Part shown: piece by piece, positions 1-8,638 of the stretch
Layout: each line of letters begins with the position of its first letter
Numbering within the stretch: position 1 is the first letter of the stretch
Origin: Namhaeicola litoreus
Lineage (GTDB): Bacteria > Bacteroidota > Bacteroidia > Flavobacteriales > Flavobacteriaceae
Direction of reading: 5' to 3'
NCBI RefSeq assembly: GCF_042679565.1
Contig: NZ_JBHTMY010000002.1
Span: 868,001 to 932,000, forward strand
Length of the DNA: 64,000 nt
Translations under genes and position numbers: made by a program
Notes under the pieces: generated by a model
What the model was told of the DNA's origin: nothing
What the model saw: the letters and a program-made list of their open reading frames with translations, nothing else
Databases searched by the model: none

Positions 1-945
1 TTTCCTGCAGCGATCAAGACAACAGCCGAGTGGTTTCCAAAGAAAGACAGGGCTTTTGCCACAGGTCTTTTTAATGCGGCAACCAGTATTGGGGCTATTG
101 CAGCACCATTTGTTGTGGGTTGGATAGTACACGAAGATGGTAAGAATTGGCAAATTCCATTTTTAATTACCGGAGCACTGAGTTCAATATGGGTTTATTT
201 GTGGCTTAGAATGTACAAAAAACCAGAAGTACACCCAAAAGTGTCAAAGGAAGAACTGGCATATATCCAAAGTGATTCTGTCGCAGAAAATGAGGAGAAA
301 TTACCTTGGAAAAGTGTTTTAGATAAAAGACAAACCTGGGCTTTTGCATTGGCAAAAGTGACGGATGCGGTTTGGTGGTTCTATTTGTTCTGGGGCGCAA
401 AATTTTTGGCGGTTACTTTTGATGTGAACATCAAGAATATTGCCCTTCCATTCTTTGTGATCTATATTTTGGCAGATGCGGGAAGTATTTTTGGCGGCTA
501 TCTATCAGGAGCTTTTATGAGAAAAGGATGGTCAATCAACAAGGCTAGAAAACTGACGCTATTGATATGTGCCTTGATTATTTTACCCGTGAGTTATGTG
601 GCAATTACAGAGAATAAATGGGTGGCAATTATTTTGATAGGTATCGCTGCAGGAGGTCACCAGGCCTGGTCGGCAAATATTTTCACCTTGGTCTCAGATG
701 TTTTTCCTAAAAAGGCGACCGCGTCTGTTGTTGGAATTGGGGGAATGGTGGGTGCAGTAGCAGGAATACTAGCAGATAAAGCTTTGGGTTCCGTGTTAGA
801 CACTGCCGGAAACAGCGGTTATTTTTGGGCCTTCTTAATTGCGGGCTCCTGTTATCTGATTATTTTGGGATTAGTTCATTTATTGATGCCAAATATGACA
901 TCACTCGATGAAAATTTAAACCCAGTTGATCAAAACACAGTATAG
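1..945 (+). CDS. MFS hexuronate transporter, ExuT-like (3' part)
   Basis: The reading frame is already open at base 1, so the gene starts outside the window and only its last 314 codons are present. The visible part begins in the conserved AEWFPKKDRAFATGLFNA stretch typical of the ExuT/anion-cation symporter branch of the MFS, just before TM5, and carries on through about eight hydrophobic helices to the C-terminus. Members of this branch import hexuronates by proton symport across the inner membrane. A second ExuT-like transporter sits in the alginate locus at 23631, which has the same AEWFPxKxRAxAxGLFNAGxS block. A strong terminator follows about 85 bp after the stop. The exact substrate cannot be read from the sequence. 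Confidence 0.85.
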   Translation, partial: FPAAIKTTAEWFPKKDRAFATGLFNAATSIGAIAAPFVVGWIVHEDGKNWQIPFLITGALSSIWVYLWLRMYKKPEVHPKVSKEELAYIQSDSVAENEEKLPWKSVLDKRQTWAFALAKVTDAVWWFYLFWGAKFLAVTFDVNIKNIALPFFVIYILADAGSIFGGYLSGAFMRKGWSINKARKLTLLICALIILPVSYVAITENKWVAIILIGIAAGGHQAWSANIFTLVSDVFPKKATASVVGIGGMVGAVAGILADKALGSVLDTAGNSGYFWAFLIAGSCYLIILGLVHLLMPNMTSLDENLNPVDQNTV

Positions 946-1029
946 AATTTAAATTTTATAAGAGGAAGCCGATTTAAACTTCTTTTTAAGAAAATTTTAT
1001 AAAGTTTTGTTGTTATTATGAAGTTAAAA

Positions 1030-1062
1030 GAAGTTGTCTGAAAAGACAGCTTCTTTTTTTTC
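1030..1062 (+). terminator. Rho-independent terminator after MFS gene
   Basis: A 10-bp stem (GAAGTTGTCT with AGACAGCTTC, one G-U pair) closes a GAAA tetraloop and is followed by a run of T residues. Confidence 0.85.
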
Positions 1063-1145
1063 TGGTATGTTCATCATAGATCTTTTCAATTACCTATTTA
1101 AATGATAACAGAAAGAAGGTTAACTCACATGCTCCTAATGTTGAT

Positions 1146-1199
1146 GAGAGTGCACTGAGAGCGCACTGAAAGTGCACGAAGATTGCACTGAGAGTACAC
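1146..1199. repeat. Degenerate 11-bp tandem repeat, five units
   Basis: Five successive units with consensus GAGAGTGCACT, of 11, 11, 10, 12 and 10 bases. The GTGCAC core is itself palindromic and is intact in units 1 and 3, and changed by one base or one transition in the others. It lies in the non-coding gap. Confidence 0.8.
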
Positions 1200-1444
1200 A
1201 AAAAGACCATTGAACCTGTATTCAAAATGTATTATTTATGAATCGTTGGTGCGCTCTGCGAGGTATTATTATGCTTTTTGCAAAGGTTTATATAAGAATT
1301 GTCCAGGCTTGTTCCATATCTATTTTATCACAGAACCCGAGTAGAATCAGTATCTGAAAGTAAAAGTGATATAAATGATTATATCAAATCCAGAGATATA
1401 ATTTTAATGCTCATGCAGCAGTATATCCCAGTGGATGAATAGGT

Positions 1445-3406
1445 TTAAAGTCCCACTCTAAAAGGCACTGTTGGCAAACCTTCTGCATTGTATAAATTGG
1501 CTATATCAGGATTGTCGGCCCAGCCATATTGTACATATCGGGGTGTTTTTATACCATCATTCCATACATGTACTTTATCACCTACTACTTTTGCTTTTGC
1601 CCAAACAAATTTCTTGTCGCTACCGGCAATAGCAAAGCCTTCTATATCTTTTCCATCTTTGATGATTAACCCTTTACCGATATGATCAAAAGAAATTTCC
1701 AATCGATTTCCTTTCAGGATATGGCTTTTGTATTGTGGCCCGGAAATAGTTATAGGTTCGCCAAACACTAAATGCCGTGCTCCCAAGGATAAGCGATAAC
1801 CCACATCCTGTTTATTTCTGGGGTGTATGTCCTCTGCCTCTCCCAGATCTATGATCACAGCTTGTGCCGTATTGGGCAAGGAAAGGGCTTTGGTTTGAGA
1901 GTCTCTTAGCATCGCCCAATTGCTCTCAACCGGAGTAGGTTGAGAAGGCATAAAATTAGCTAATTGTACCCACAGAAAAGGAAAATTGGCTTGGTTCCAA
2001 TCCGAACGCCATTGTTGGATCATGGTTGAAAAAAGATGGGCATAGTCTGTGGCATCCTCCACATTTCCGGCGTTAGATTCTCCTTGGTACCAAATGGCAC
2101 CTTGTATCGGAAAATTAAGTAACGGATAGATCATTTTATTGTACAACATCATAGGAATTTGATTGATTCCCATATAAGATTCTCTGTACACACAAAGATT
2201 AATTTTCCATTCTCCCACCAGGCTTTGTTTACCCGATATAGTCTGAAGATAAAGATCTTCACCAGACCCATAAATTCCACCGCCTCCTCCGGTATCATCT
2301 ACTTTTACCAGCACCTCATTTCTGCCTTCTTTTAGGTGTAGGGGTGAGATCGCGTAAATTCTTTTGGCATTGTAAGCGTTTAGGGTCTCTCCTATTTTTT
2401 GTTTATTGATATAGACAAAATCTGAGTCATCTACCTTGCCCAAATGGAGCTGTACGGGGTTTTCAGCTTCTTCCTTTGAAAGGGTAAATTCAGACTTATA
2501 CCAGGCAATTCCATCAAAACGATTAAAACCCTGATCTTCCCACAGACCGGGCACCTGAATGGGTTCCCAGTTCACTTTTCCCAATTTGTCCGCCAACCAG
2601 TCAGTATCATTAAAGGTAGAGCTCTGCCCCTCCTTTCTGAGGTTTGGGAATTTGCTTTGTAATTCCCCCATCATTTTGTTCAGTTCTGTATTTTGTTCGG
2701 CCTCTATATTCTCTAAATAGGCTTCGGGATGTGAAATGTTGAGGGATGTGGCATTCATCCAGGGTTCTATTCTACTGCCACCCCAAGAACTATTGATCAA
2801 ACCAATAGGGACATCGTGATGCGCTCTGATGTTTTTCGCAAAAAAATAGCCAACAGCTGTAAAATCACCGGCTGTTTCTGGGGATGTGATTTCCCAAGTT
2901 CCTCCGGCCAGATCTTTTTCAGGTTTTTTTGCATAAGACCTCGGAACCTTAAAATGTCTTATAGAACGATCTTTGGCTTGTGCAATTTCTGCCTCAGCGT
3001 TATTTACATTTTGCAGTGTCCATTCCATATTTGATTGACCGGAACAAATCCATACATCACCGATGAGAATATCGCTAAAATTTAGCACTTCTTTTCCGTT
3101 AGAGATGACCATTGTTAAAGGGCCACCTGATGCCATTGAAGGAAAATCAACCACCCAGGAACCTTCACTATCTACTTCTGCAGTTTTTGTTTGATTGTTG
3201 AATTGAACAGTAATTTCTTGTCCTGGCCTATCCCAACCCCATACTTTGATCTGTTCATTTCGCTGTAAAACCATATGGTCAGAAAATAATCTGGAAGTGC
3301 CGAGTTGAGCAGAAACAGTAAGGCTAAAAAAGGCTAAGCAATAGAAAGAAGTGAGGATGTGTGAGAATTTCATCATTTTTAAATTTGAATTTTTTAAAAG
3401 AATCAT
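1445..3406 (-). CDS. Sialate O-acetylesterase-type SGNH hydrolase
   Basis: This is a secreted carbohydrate esterase of the SASA/DUF303 SGNH family, expected to remove acetyl groups from sugar hydroxyls in the periplasm or outside the cell. The SGNH blocks are visible: ICSGQSNMEW with the nucleophile serine near residue 125, GAIWYQGESN in the middle, and the C-terminal EAEDIHPRNK with the Asp-His pair. A beta-rich insertion (about residues 260-400, sugar-binding-like) splits the domain, as in sialate O-acetylesterases. The most upstream ATG gives 653 residues. A better start is the Met pair at residues 11-12 (3376 or 3373), which directly precedes a clean signal peptide ending at VSAQ. It is divergent from the FAH hydrolase. 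The substrate may be acetylated glycan rather than sialic acid; I see no sialate genes nearby. Confidence 0.85.
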   Translation of the reverse strand: MILLKNSNLKMMKFSHILTSFYCLAFFSLTVSAQLGTSRLFSDHMVLQRNEQIKVWGWDRPGQEITVQFNNQTKTAEVDSEGSWVVDFPSMASGGPLTMVISNGKEVLNFSDILIGDVWICSGQSNMEWTLQNVNNAEAEIAQAKDRSIRHFKVPRSYAKKPEKDLAGGTWEITSPETAGDFTAVGYFFAKNIRAHHDVPIGLINSSWGGSRIEPWMNATSLNISHPEAYLENIEAEQNTELNKMMGELQSKFPNLRKEGQSSTFNDTDWLADKLGKVNWEPIQVPGLWEDQGFNRFDGIAWYKSEFTLSKEEAENPVQLHLGKVDDSDFVYINKQKIGETLNAYNAKRIYAISPLHLKEGRNEVLVKVDDTGGGGGIYGSGEDLYLQTISGKQSLVGEWKINLCVYRESYMGINQIPMMLYNKMIYPLLNFPIQGAIWYQGESNAGNVEDATDYAHLFSTMIQQWRSDWNQANFPFLWVQLANFMPSQPTPVESNWAMLRDSQTKALSLPNTAQAVIIDLGEAEDIHPRNKQDVGYRLSLGARHLVFGEPITISGPQYKSHILKGNRLEISFDHIGKGLIIKDGKDIEGFAIAGSDKKFVWAKAKVVGDKVHVWNDGIKTPRYVQYGWADNPDIANLYNAEGLPTVPFRVGL

Positions 3407-3438
3407 GAAAAGATAATTCCTATTTTTAATATAAAAAA

Positions 3439-4290
3439 ATGAAACTTATTCGATTTGGAAAGCTACATCATGAAAAACCAGGAATACAATTTTCTGATAC
3501 AAGAATTGATGTTTCAGCTTTTGGAGAAGACTATGATGAGAATTTCTTTGCTACAGGAGGAATAGGCAGACTAACAGATTGGTTTAAGATCAACCAATCT
3601 ACTTGTAAGGTTATTGATAACAGTGTAAGACTTGGTTGCCCGATTAAAAAACCTTCAAAAATTGTTTGCGTCGGTTTGAATTATGCAAAACATGCGGCCG
3701 AAAGTGGTATGGAATTACCCAAAGAACCTGTGATTTTCTTTAAATCTACAACGGCAATTGTTGGGCCATATGATGACCTTGTCCTTCCAAAAGGGAGTAA
3801 TAAAACGGATTGGGAAGTGGAGTTGGCGGTGGTCATAGGGAAAAGGGCGTCATATGTAAAAAAAGAAAATGTTTTTGACCATGTTGCGGGTTATGTTCTG
3901 CATAATGATTACAGTGAAAGAGAATATCAGTTAGAAAGAGGAGGACAGTGGGTAAAAGGAAAGAGTTCAGATACATTTGCACCTATTGGACCTTATTTGG
4001 TTACAAAAGAAGAAATTAAGGATCCAAATAAACTAAACCTTTGGCTAAAAGTGAATGGTGAATTGAAGCAGAATGGAAATACCTCAGATTTTGTCTTTAA
4101 CATAGAAACGATTGTCAGTTATATCAGTGAGTTCATGACCTTGTTACCGGGCGATATTATTTCTACCGGAACACCAGCCGGAGTTGGGATGGGATTGAGA
4201 CCTCCACAATACTTAAGGCCGGGAGATATGGTAGAGTTGAGCGTTGAAGGTTTGGGGATCTCAAAACAAAATGTGAGAGCTTCTGAATAA
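3439..4290 (+). CDS. Fumarylacetoacetate hydrolase family protein
   Basis: This is a 283-residue cytoplasmic enzyme of the FAH superfamily, which hydrolyses or hydrates 2-oxo acids using one divalent metal ion. The core motifs are intact: VGLNYAKHAAE, PVIFFKST, the metal-binding DWEVELAVVIGK (Glu/Asp ligands), GYVLHNDYSEREYQ and the late GDIISTGTPAGVGMG. The short N-terminal lid and the total length match the group that includes 2,4-didehydro-3-deoxy-L-fuconate/rhamnonate hydrolases and ureidoglycolate-lyase-like proteins. Its position between an ExuT-like transporter and an RraA-like aldolase suggests a role with deoxy-2-oxo sugar acids, but that is inference. The gene is followed immediately by a terminator hairpin. 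Confidence 0.85.
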   Translation: MKLIRFGKLHHEKPGIQFSDTRIDVSAFGEDYDENFFATGGIGRLTDWFKINQSTCKVIDNSVRLGCPIKKPSKIVCVGLNYAKHAAESGMELPKEPVIFFKSTTAIVGPYDDLVLPKGSNKTDWEVELAVVIGKRASYVKKENVFDHVAGYVLHNDYSEREYQLERGGQWVKGKSSDTFAPIGPYLVTKEEIKDPNKLNLWLKVNGELKQNGNTSDFVFNIETIVSYISEFMTLLPGDIISTGTPAGVGMGLRPPQYLRPGDMVELSVEGLGISKQNVRASE

Positions 4291-4292
4291 AA

Positions 4293-4314
4293 AAACCACC
4301 TAAAAAGGTGGTTT
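4293..4314 (+). terminator. Terminator hairpin after FAH hydrolase gene
   Basis: An 8-bp perfect stem (AAACCACC with GGTGGTTT) closes a six-base A-rich loop three bases after the stop codon. The right arm ends in TTT but no long T tract follows, so efficiency is uncertain. Confidence 0.7.
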
Positions 4315-4417
4315 GCGTATTTATCTCGGGGGAAAAGATAAATACAGAAGAAAAGGTTATCACAAATTTAATTCTTTGATTTTGGTTTTAAGTTACCATA
4401 AGGTTAAGTTTGGTTAA

Positions 4418-4804
4418 TTAATCTATTTTTAAATGTATGATATGCGTTTGAGCTGGCTCTACATCTTCCCATGCTCTTTTGTACTCGAATAATAAAGACT
4501 CTTCACCTTTTAAATTCGCTATAAATTCCCATGTTTCAATTCCCAAATTTCCCGTAGCACCATTTTGGGGAGTTTCATAGCTCACCTTTACAGAGTCGAT
4601 GAGTGAATTATCTTTAGGAATGTAATGCCAACTATATCCGGTAGATCTGTTTGAGGGCAACTCAATGACAAATTTTTCTCCAACTTTTACTGATTTTTGA
4701 TTTTCTTGTGCATGGTTGCAACTCGCAAAAAATAGTACAAGCATGATTATGGATATGGCTTGCGGATGAAATAATCTGAATTTTGAGATAGCTAGTTTGT
4801 TCAT
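4418..4804 (-). CDS. Chagasin-family (I42) protease inhibitor lipoprotein
   Basis: A 128-residue protein with a hydrophobic leader ending in the lipobox F-A-S-C (Cys29), so it is predicted to be a lipoprotein. The mature part carries the three loops of chagasin-type cysteine protease inhibitors: SNRSTGYSW (residues 51-59, counterpart of NPTTGF/Y), GATGNLGIETWEF, and YKRAWE near the C-terminus (counterpart of the RPW loop). Members block papain-like peptidases by presenting these loops. It lies alone between a convergent FAH hydrolase and a thioredoxin-fold protein on the same strand. A host- or self-protease target cannot be inferred. The family call rests on motif spacing and is fairly secure. 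Confidence 0.8.
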   Translation of the reverse strand: MNKLAISKFRLFHPQAISIIMLVLFFASCNHAQENQKSVKVGEKFVIELPSNRSTGYSWHYIPKDNSLIDSVKVSYETPQNGATGNLGIETWEFIANLKGEESLLFEYKRAWEDVEPAQTHIIHLKID

Positions 4805-4844
4805 GTTTTGTTCTCGTATAAAGTATTACCCTTTTTGACAAATG

Positions 4845-5339
4845 TTATTCTGAAGCAACGGCAATATCATCTATGTTTTGAGGGTATCTTTTCAGTAGTT
4901 TTTCAATTCTTTTCTCTAATTTTTGGTCTATCGCTTTCGACCTTCCCTTTTTCTTGTAAACAATATCGCCGTTTAAATCAACCACTACATGAATTGGAAA
5001 AACCTTCATTATTCCTTTTTGGTATGAATTGAACACTTGATGATTGGCGTTATTGGATAAATGAAAATAGTAGTCGCTGTTTTTCTCTATCAAATTTTTA
5101 GCCTCACGATTCACTTTATCCGTTATGGCAACAAATTGTATCTTTTCATGATTATACTTTTGGGCAAGAGCATCCATTTTTTTGATTTCTTCCGGATGAT
5201 CCACATCAAAAATACTGTAAACAATAAGTCGATCCGAGGGGGGATTATTTTCTAAACGCTGAAGCTGTTGATCTTGTTGAGCAAATATTCCAACATGGCA
5301 GAAAATTGAAAAAATTGCAAAAGGGATAAAAGCTTTCAT
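4845..5339 (-). CDS. Secreted thioredoxin-fold protein without CXXC
   Basis: A 164-residue protein with a signal peptide ending at IFAQ. The remainder reads like an AhpC/TlpA-type thioredoxin fold: RLIVYSIFDVDHPEE (first strand), a middle KIQFVAITDK strand, and FPIHVVVDLNGDIVYKKKG, which corresponds to the cis-proline FP.T.VID..G.I segment. The redox Cys-X-X-Cys after the first strand is absent (the region reads FDVDHPEE), so disulfide chemistry is unlikely. Its role is unknown. The next gene downstream on the same strand, the I42 inhibitor, starts 40 bp after the stop, so the two may be co-transcribed. Confidence 0.65.
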   Translation of the reverse strand: MKAFIPFAIFSIFCHVGIFAQQDQQLQRLENNPPSDRLIVYSIFDVDHPEEIKKMDALAQKYNHEKIQFVAITDKVNREAKNLIEKNSDYYFHLSNNANHQVFNSYQKGIMKVFPIHVVVDLNGDIVYKKKGRSKAIDQKLEKRIEKLLKRYPQNIDDIAVASE

Positions 5340-5446
5340 TTGTTTAACTATTTAATGGCGAAGTTAAACAAAAAAATATTATCCTCAAAGAAAAACCCAA
5401 AAATTAATTCGTAATAGTTACTTGTAAATTTAATTTTTTTATAAAA

Positions 5447-6154
5447 TCATTTAGACATTTTACTGTATTCCTCTTTTAAAACAGGGTTTGTTAAAGGATA
5501 TAAACCGATAATAGACTCGCCCTTCCTTACCTTTTCCAATACCCAATCTTCATACATCGTCATCGATTCACATTCCAGTACCACATCCTCAACAATTTCT
5601 TTTGGAATCACCATAACCCCGTCTGCATCGCCTACAATGATATCACCAGGATATACAGCTACATCTCCGCAAGCAATGGGGACATTGATATCCAAAGCCT
5701 GATGAAGAGTTAGATTCGTTGGTGCCGAGGGTCTTTGATGGTAAGCAGGAAAAGGTAGTTGTCCTATTTCTTCAGAATCTCTAAAACCGCCATCAGTAAC
5801 TATGCCCGCTGCACCGCGAACCATTAAACGAGTGATTAAAATAGAACCCGCAGAGGCGGCTCTGGCATCCTTTCGACTATCAATGACGAGTACGGCACCT
5901 TCCGGACAAGTTTCAACGGCTACTCTTTGCGGATGTTTTGGATCTTGAAAAACACTGATCGGATTGAGGTCTTCCCTGGCAGGAATATACCGCAGTGTAA
6001 AAGCTTCACCTACCATTGTACCCTTACCTGAGTTTACCGGAAAAACATTTTGTATGGCTTGATTTCGCAATCCTTTTTTGAACAGACAAGTGGCGATGGT
6101 GGCAGTGCTTATTTTTTTAAGTTTTTCTCTGGTTGTAGAAGAAATGGAAGACAT
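5447..6154 (-). CDS. RraA-like aldolase/decarboxylase family protein
   Basis: A cytoplasmic RraA-family protein; relatives include 4-hydroxy-4-methyl-2-oxoglutarate/4-carboxy-4-hydroxy-2-oxoadipate aldolases and ribonuclease E regulators. The fold signature is complete: SAGSILITRLMVRGAAGIVTDGG, then GFRDSEEI with the substrate Arg and metal Asp, then IACGDVAVYPGDIIVGDADGVMVIP. The start was set at the ATG at 6154 (MSSISSTTRE) because an upstream ATG at 6211 would add 19 hydrophobic residues foreign to the family and would run over the operator. A double GntR-type operator (6216-6240) and a minus-strand -7 box (6201-6208) lie just upstream, so it probably belongs to the alginate regulon and may split or decarboxylate an oxo-acid side product. 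The substrate is not known. Confidence 0.8.
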   Translation of the reverse strand: MSSISSTTREKLKKISTATIATCLFKKGLRNQAIQNVFPVNSGKGTMVGEAFTLRYIPAREDLNPISVFQDPKHPQRVAVETCPEGAVLVIDSRKDARAASAGSILITRLMVRGAAGIVTDGGFRDSEEIGQLPFPAYHQRPSAPTNLTLHQALDINVPIACGDVAVYPGDIIVGDADGVMVIPKEIVEDVVLECESMTMYEDWVLEKVRKGESIIGLYPLTNPVLKEEYSKMSK

Positions 6155-6200
6155 ATATAGTGTATTGTGAATTCTTGATAAAAAGAATGGGTTATACAAA

Positions 6201-6240
6201 CAAATATACATATATTTGGTAAACCAAATTGGTAAACCAA
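6201..6240. promoter_or_regulatory. Divergent promoter with double GntR-type operator (site A)
   Basis: Two copies of TTGGTAAACCAA lie at 6216-6227 and 6229-6240, start-to-start distance 13 bp. On the plus strand TATATTTG at 6211-6218 fits the Bacteroidetes -7 consensus TAnnTTTG and overlaps the first unit; no good -33 element is seen. On the minus strand TATATTTG at 6208-6201 fits too, with TTTG at 6228-6225 inside the operator 16 bp upstream. A repressor bound here would cover both promoters. The dyad resembles sites of FadR-subfamily GntR regulators. The assignment to the regulator at 22828 is inference. Confidence 0.75.
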
Positions 6241-6367
6241 TTTTAAATGCAGGTTATCATTTGGTTCTTTTACAATGAAAATGATTGTTCAAAATTAGAA
6301 TTTTGGGCATAGAAATTTTGGCTTCCGACATCAAAAAATAAAGATATTGCATGTGAATACACCTATT

Positions 6368-8557
6368 ATGAAAACGATAAGAATAATTTTAATATTTGTC
6401 ATTTTAGGATGGAGCAACACAGTTTTTGCTCAAAAGATTCCTTCGGGAAAAATTATTTCTCCTGATAAATTATCGGGCTATTTAAAGCCTGAAGTTAAAA
6501 AGGGATTTACCAAAAAAGGAGAACTTTCTGAGGCTGAATTGGCTCAATATTTCAGAGAAAAATTCTCAGAACGATATTTTTACGATTGGAGAAATTTTGA
6601 TCAGCGTTTTCAATCCTATAAAGAAATTTACCCTTTGGCAGAGATAGGGCATACCGAGAGAGCTTTAGACCATATGGCCAAATACAACGGTTCCACACAA
6701 TGGAAATTACCTTTTAACTATCTTTTTGGTGAGCCTTTAAATGCATATGCCCTGCGTCATTTGGCTCGGCAACATAAAATGGTTGACATTGCATTTTATT
6801 ACAATTACCAAAATCGAAACCCGAAATATATTCAATATTTCAAAGATCAACAGCAATCTTTAAGCACTGCATTGGAGTTGGGCAAGTATGAAAAAATTGA
6901 AGATGGTAATGGCGTTTATGAAGCATTTAGATCTGGTTATCGCATTTTAAATTGGCTTCAAATTCACAACATGTTTTTAGGGCAAGAAAATTACTCGGAT
7001 GAAGATCAACTCAGAACAATTGCAACGCTTCTGCAACACGGAGCTCATTTGTTTGAAACGAACCAGGAATTTGTTTCAGGAAATCATCAAACAAGAGGTT
7101 TATCTGCTTTAGCAATGGTTTCTATCTTATTGAGAGATTTTGACGGTACTGAAATTTGGTATACACATGCCATGAAACTGTTGGAGGAGCATTTATCAAA
7201 AGAGATCAATGATGATGGCTTCCAGTTCGAAAGAACAGTTCACTATCATATGAGCGATATCGATAATTATTATTATGTCTATCAATTGGCTAAAACAAGT
7301 AATTTAGAAGTGAGCGACTTCTGGGAGAATAAATTAAAATCACTTTTTACCACGCTCTGTAAAATTGCCTATCCCGATAAATCTGCACCTGTTTTATCTG
7401 ATGACACGGATGATCCTTGGTCAGAAAAAAACGATATTTCCGGGGCATTGACATTAGGGTATTTGCTTTTTGCCGATGCTGAAATGGGATATTTTGCCAA
7501 CAATGAGGTGGAATCAAATATGTACTGGTATTTAAGCGATACCCAATTAAAAATGCTAGCTAATATTGTAACGAGACAACCACAATATAAGTCTTTGGAT
7601 TTTCCTACGACCGGTTATTATGTGATGCGGGATGGTTGGAATTTTAATGATCATATGATGATGATTTCTGCAGGATTGGATGATTTAAAACCAGATCATC
7701 AACATGGTGATATTTTAGGAATTCAAGCTATGGCAAATGGGAAAGTTGTCTTGCCAAATTATCAGGTAAGGTATTATTTGCCAGATTTGGAATTGTTCAA
7801 AAATTCCATGACCAAAAATGTAGCTTTGGTAAATGATGAGTTGCAAGGGAAACAATATACTTCTAATAAAGGAGGAAGTGGTTTTGGAAAATTTAAGGAG
7901 CTCCCAAATCCAAAAGTTGTATCATGGCAAACCAATGAGAATATGGATGTTTTTGTGGGCAGTCATGACGGATTCGAAAATATAGGAGTGGATTATTCGC
8001 GTCAGGTAATCAATGTAAAAAATCATTTTTGGATTGTAAAGGATAATTTTAAATCAGATAAATCTCATACCTATAAACAAGTTTGGCAAGGACATTTTAG
8101 TGTTGAAAATGCGCCGAACTTGATTAGAACGACATTCGACGATGGTTCAGGCTTAGATATTTATCAACTAAAAAATACGGACGAGGTAAAAACGGATGGA
8201 CAAAGGGGTAAACAATGGTCCGTTGTTTCAAAAAAAGGAATGGAAAATTTTAGTTTCATTACCGTCATTTTTCCTTTTGATACATTTGATAAACGAATAG
8301 ATGAAGAGAATCAAAATCCACAATTGTATGGATGGAAAATCAACAACTCCAAATGGGAAAGTAACGCTTTAGAGACTCTCTCTTTGACCAAAGGGGAAAT
8401 ATCCATTTTCTTTTCGGTAAAAACATTGCAATTCGAAGAATCTAAGATTGAATTTAAAGAGATGGTTGATGTATTAATAGATTCTACAGATGGAGAATTA
8501 GAAATACAATTTTTGGATAGAGCTGAAGGACAATACACTATCACAAAAAATATATAA
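6368..8557 (+). CDS. Heparinase II/III-type polysaccharide lyase
   Basis: A 729-residue secreted protein; the start was placed at the ATG at 6368, which begins a clear signal peptide (ending TVFAQ). It has the layout of heparinase II/III-like lyases: an N-terminal (alpha/alpha) toroid (about residues 30-370) with GNHQTRGLSALA and a Tyr-rich FERTVHYHMSDIDNYYYV stretch that should carry the catalytic Tyr, then a beta-sandwich (about 400-729) with the DHQHGDILGI motif supplying the His. It differs from the PL17 lyase at 12366 in length and in these motifs (PL17 has HGHFDKLSY), so I do not give it a PL family. Position behind operator A in the alginate locus argues for an exo-acting lyase on alginate or an associated uronate polymer. 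The NRAMP-like gene follows 81 bp downstream. Confidence 0.75.
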   Translation: MKTIRIILIFVILGWSNTVFAQKIPSGKIISPDKLSGYLKPEVKKGFTKKGELSEAELAQYFREKFSERYFYDWRNFDQRFQSYKEIYPLAEIGHTERALDHMAKYNGSTQWKLPFNYLFGEPLNAYALRHLARQHKMVDIAFYYNYQNRNPKYIQYFKDQQQSLSTALELGKYEKIEDGNGVYEAFRSGYRILNWLQIHNMFLGQENYSDEDQLRTIATLLQHGAHLFETNQEFVSGNHQTRGLSALAMVSILLRDFDGTEIWYTHAMKLLEEHLSKEINDDGFQFERTVHYHMSDIDNYYYVYQLAKTSNLEVSDFWENKLKSLFTTLCKIAYPDKSAPVLSDDTDDPWSEKNDISGALTLGYLLFADAEMGYFANNEVESNMYWYLSDTQLKMLANIVTRQPQYKSLDFPTTGYYVMRDGWNFNDHMMMISAGLDDLKPDHQHGDILGIQAMANGKVVLPNYQVRYYLPDLELFKNSMTKNVALVNDELQGKQYTSNKGGSGFGKFKELPNPKVVSWQTNENMDVFVGSHDGFENIGVDYSRQVINVKNHFWIVKDNFKSDKSHTYKQVWQGHFSVENAPNLIRTTFDDGSGLDIYQLKNTDEVKTDGQRGKQWSVVSKKGMENFSFITVIFPFDTFDKRIDEENQNPQLYGWKINNSKWESNALETLSLTKGEISIFFSVKTLQFEESKIEFKEMVDVLIDSTDGELEIQFLDRAEGQYTITKNI

Positions 8558-8578
8558 AATCGTTTCTGCATTACAACG

Positions 8579-8597
8579 ATCTTTCTGATAGAAAGAT
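8579..8597 (+). other. Intercistronic hairpin, lyase to NRAMP-like gene
   Basis: A perfect 8-bp stem (ATCTTTCT with AGAAAGAT) closes a GAT loop. No T tract follows, so it looks more like an mRNA processing or stabilising hairpin than a terminator. Confidence 0.5.
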
Positions 8598-8638
8598 GAA
8601 CTTTATTATAACCAGATCAACCGGTAATCGCCAAAAAT

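Larger units (their letters stand above)
946..1444. other. Non-coding gap between convergent genes
   Basis: About 500 bp without a credible gene separate the MFS transporter from the convergent SGNH hydrolase. It holds the terminator at 1030-1062 and a short tandem repeat at 1146-1199. The rest is AT-rich sequence in which I see no RNA gene or ORF with coding character. Confidence 0.6.

Noticed and set aside
1146..1199. Possible CRISPR-like repeats
   Set aside because: Units are 10-12 bp, directly adjacent, without spacers, and no cas genes are near.
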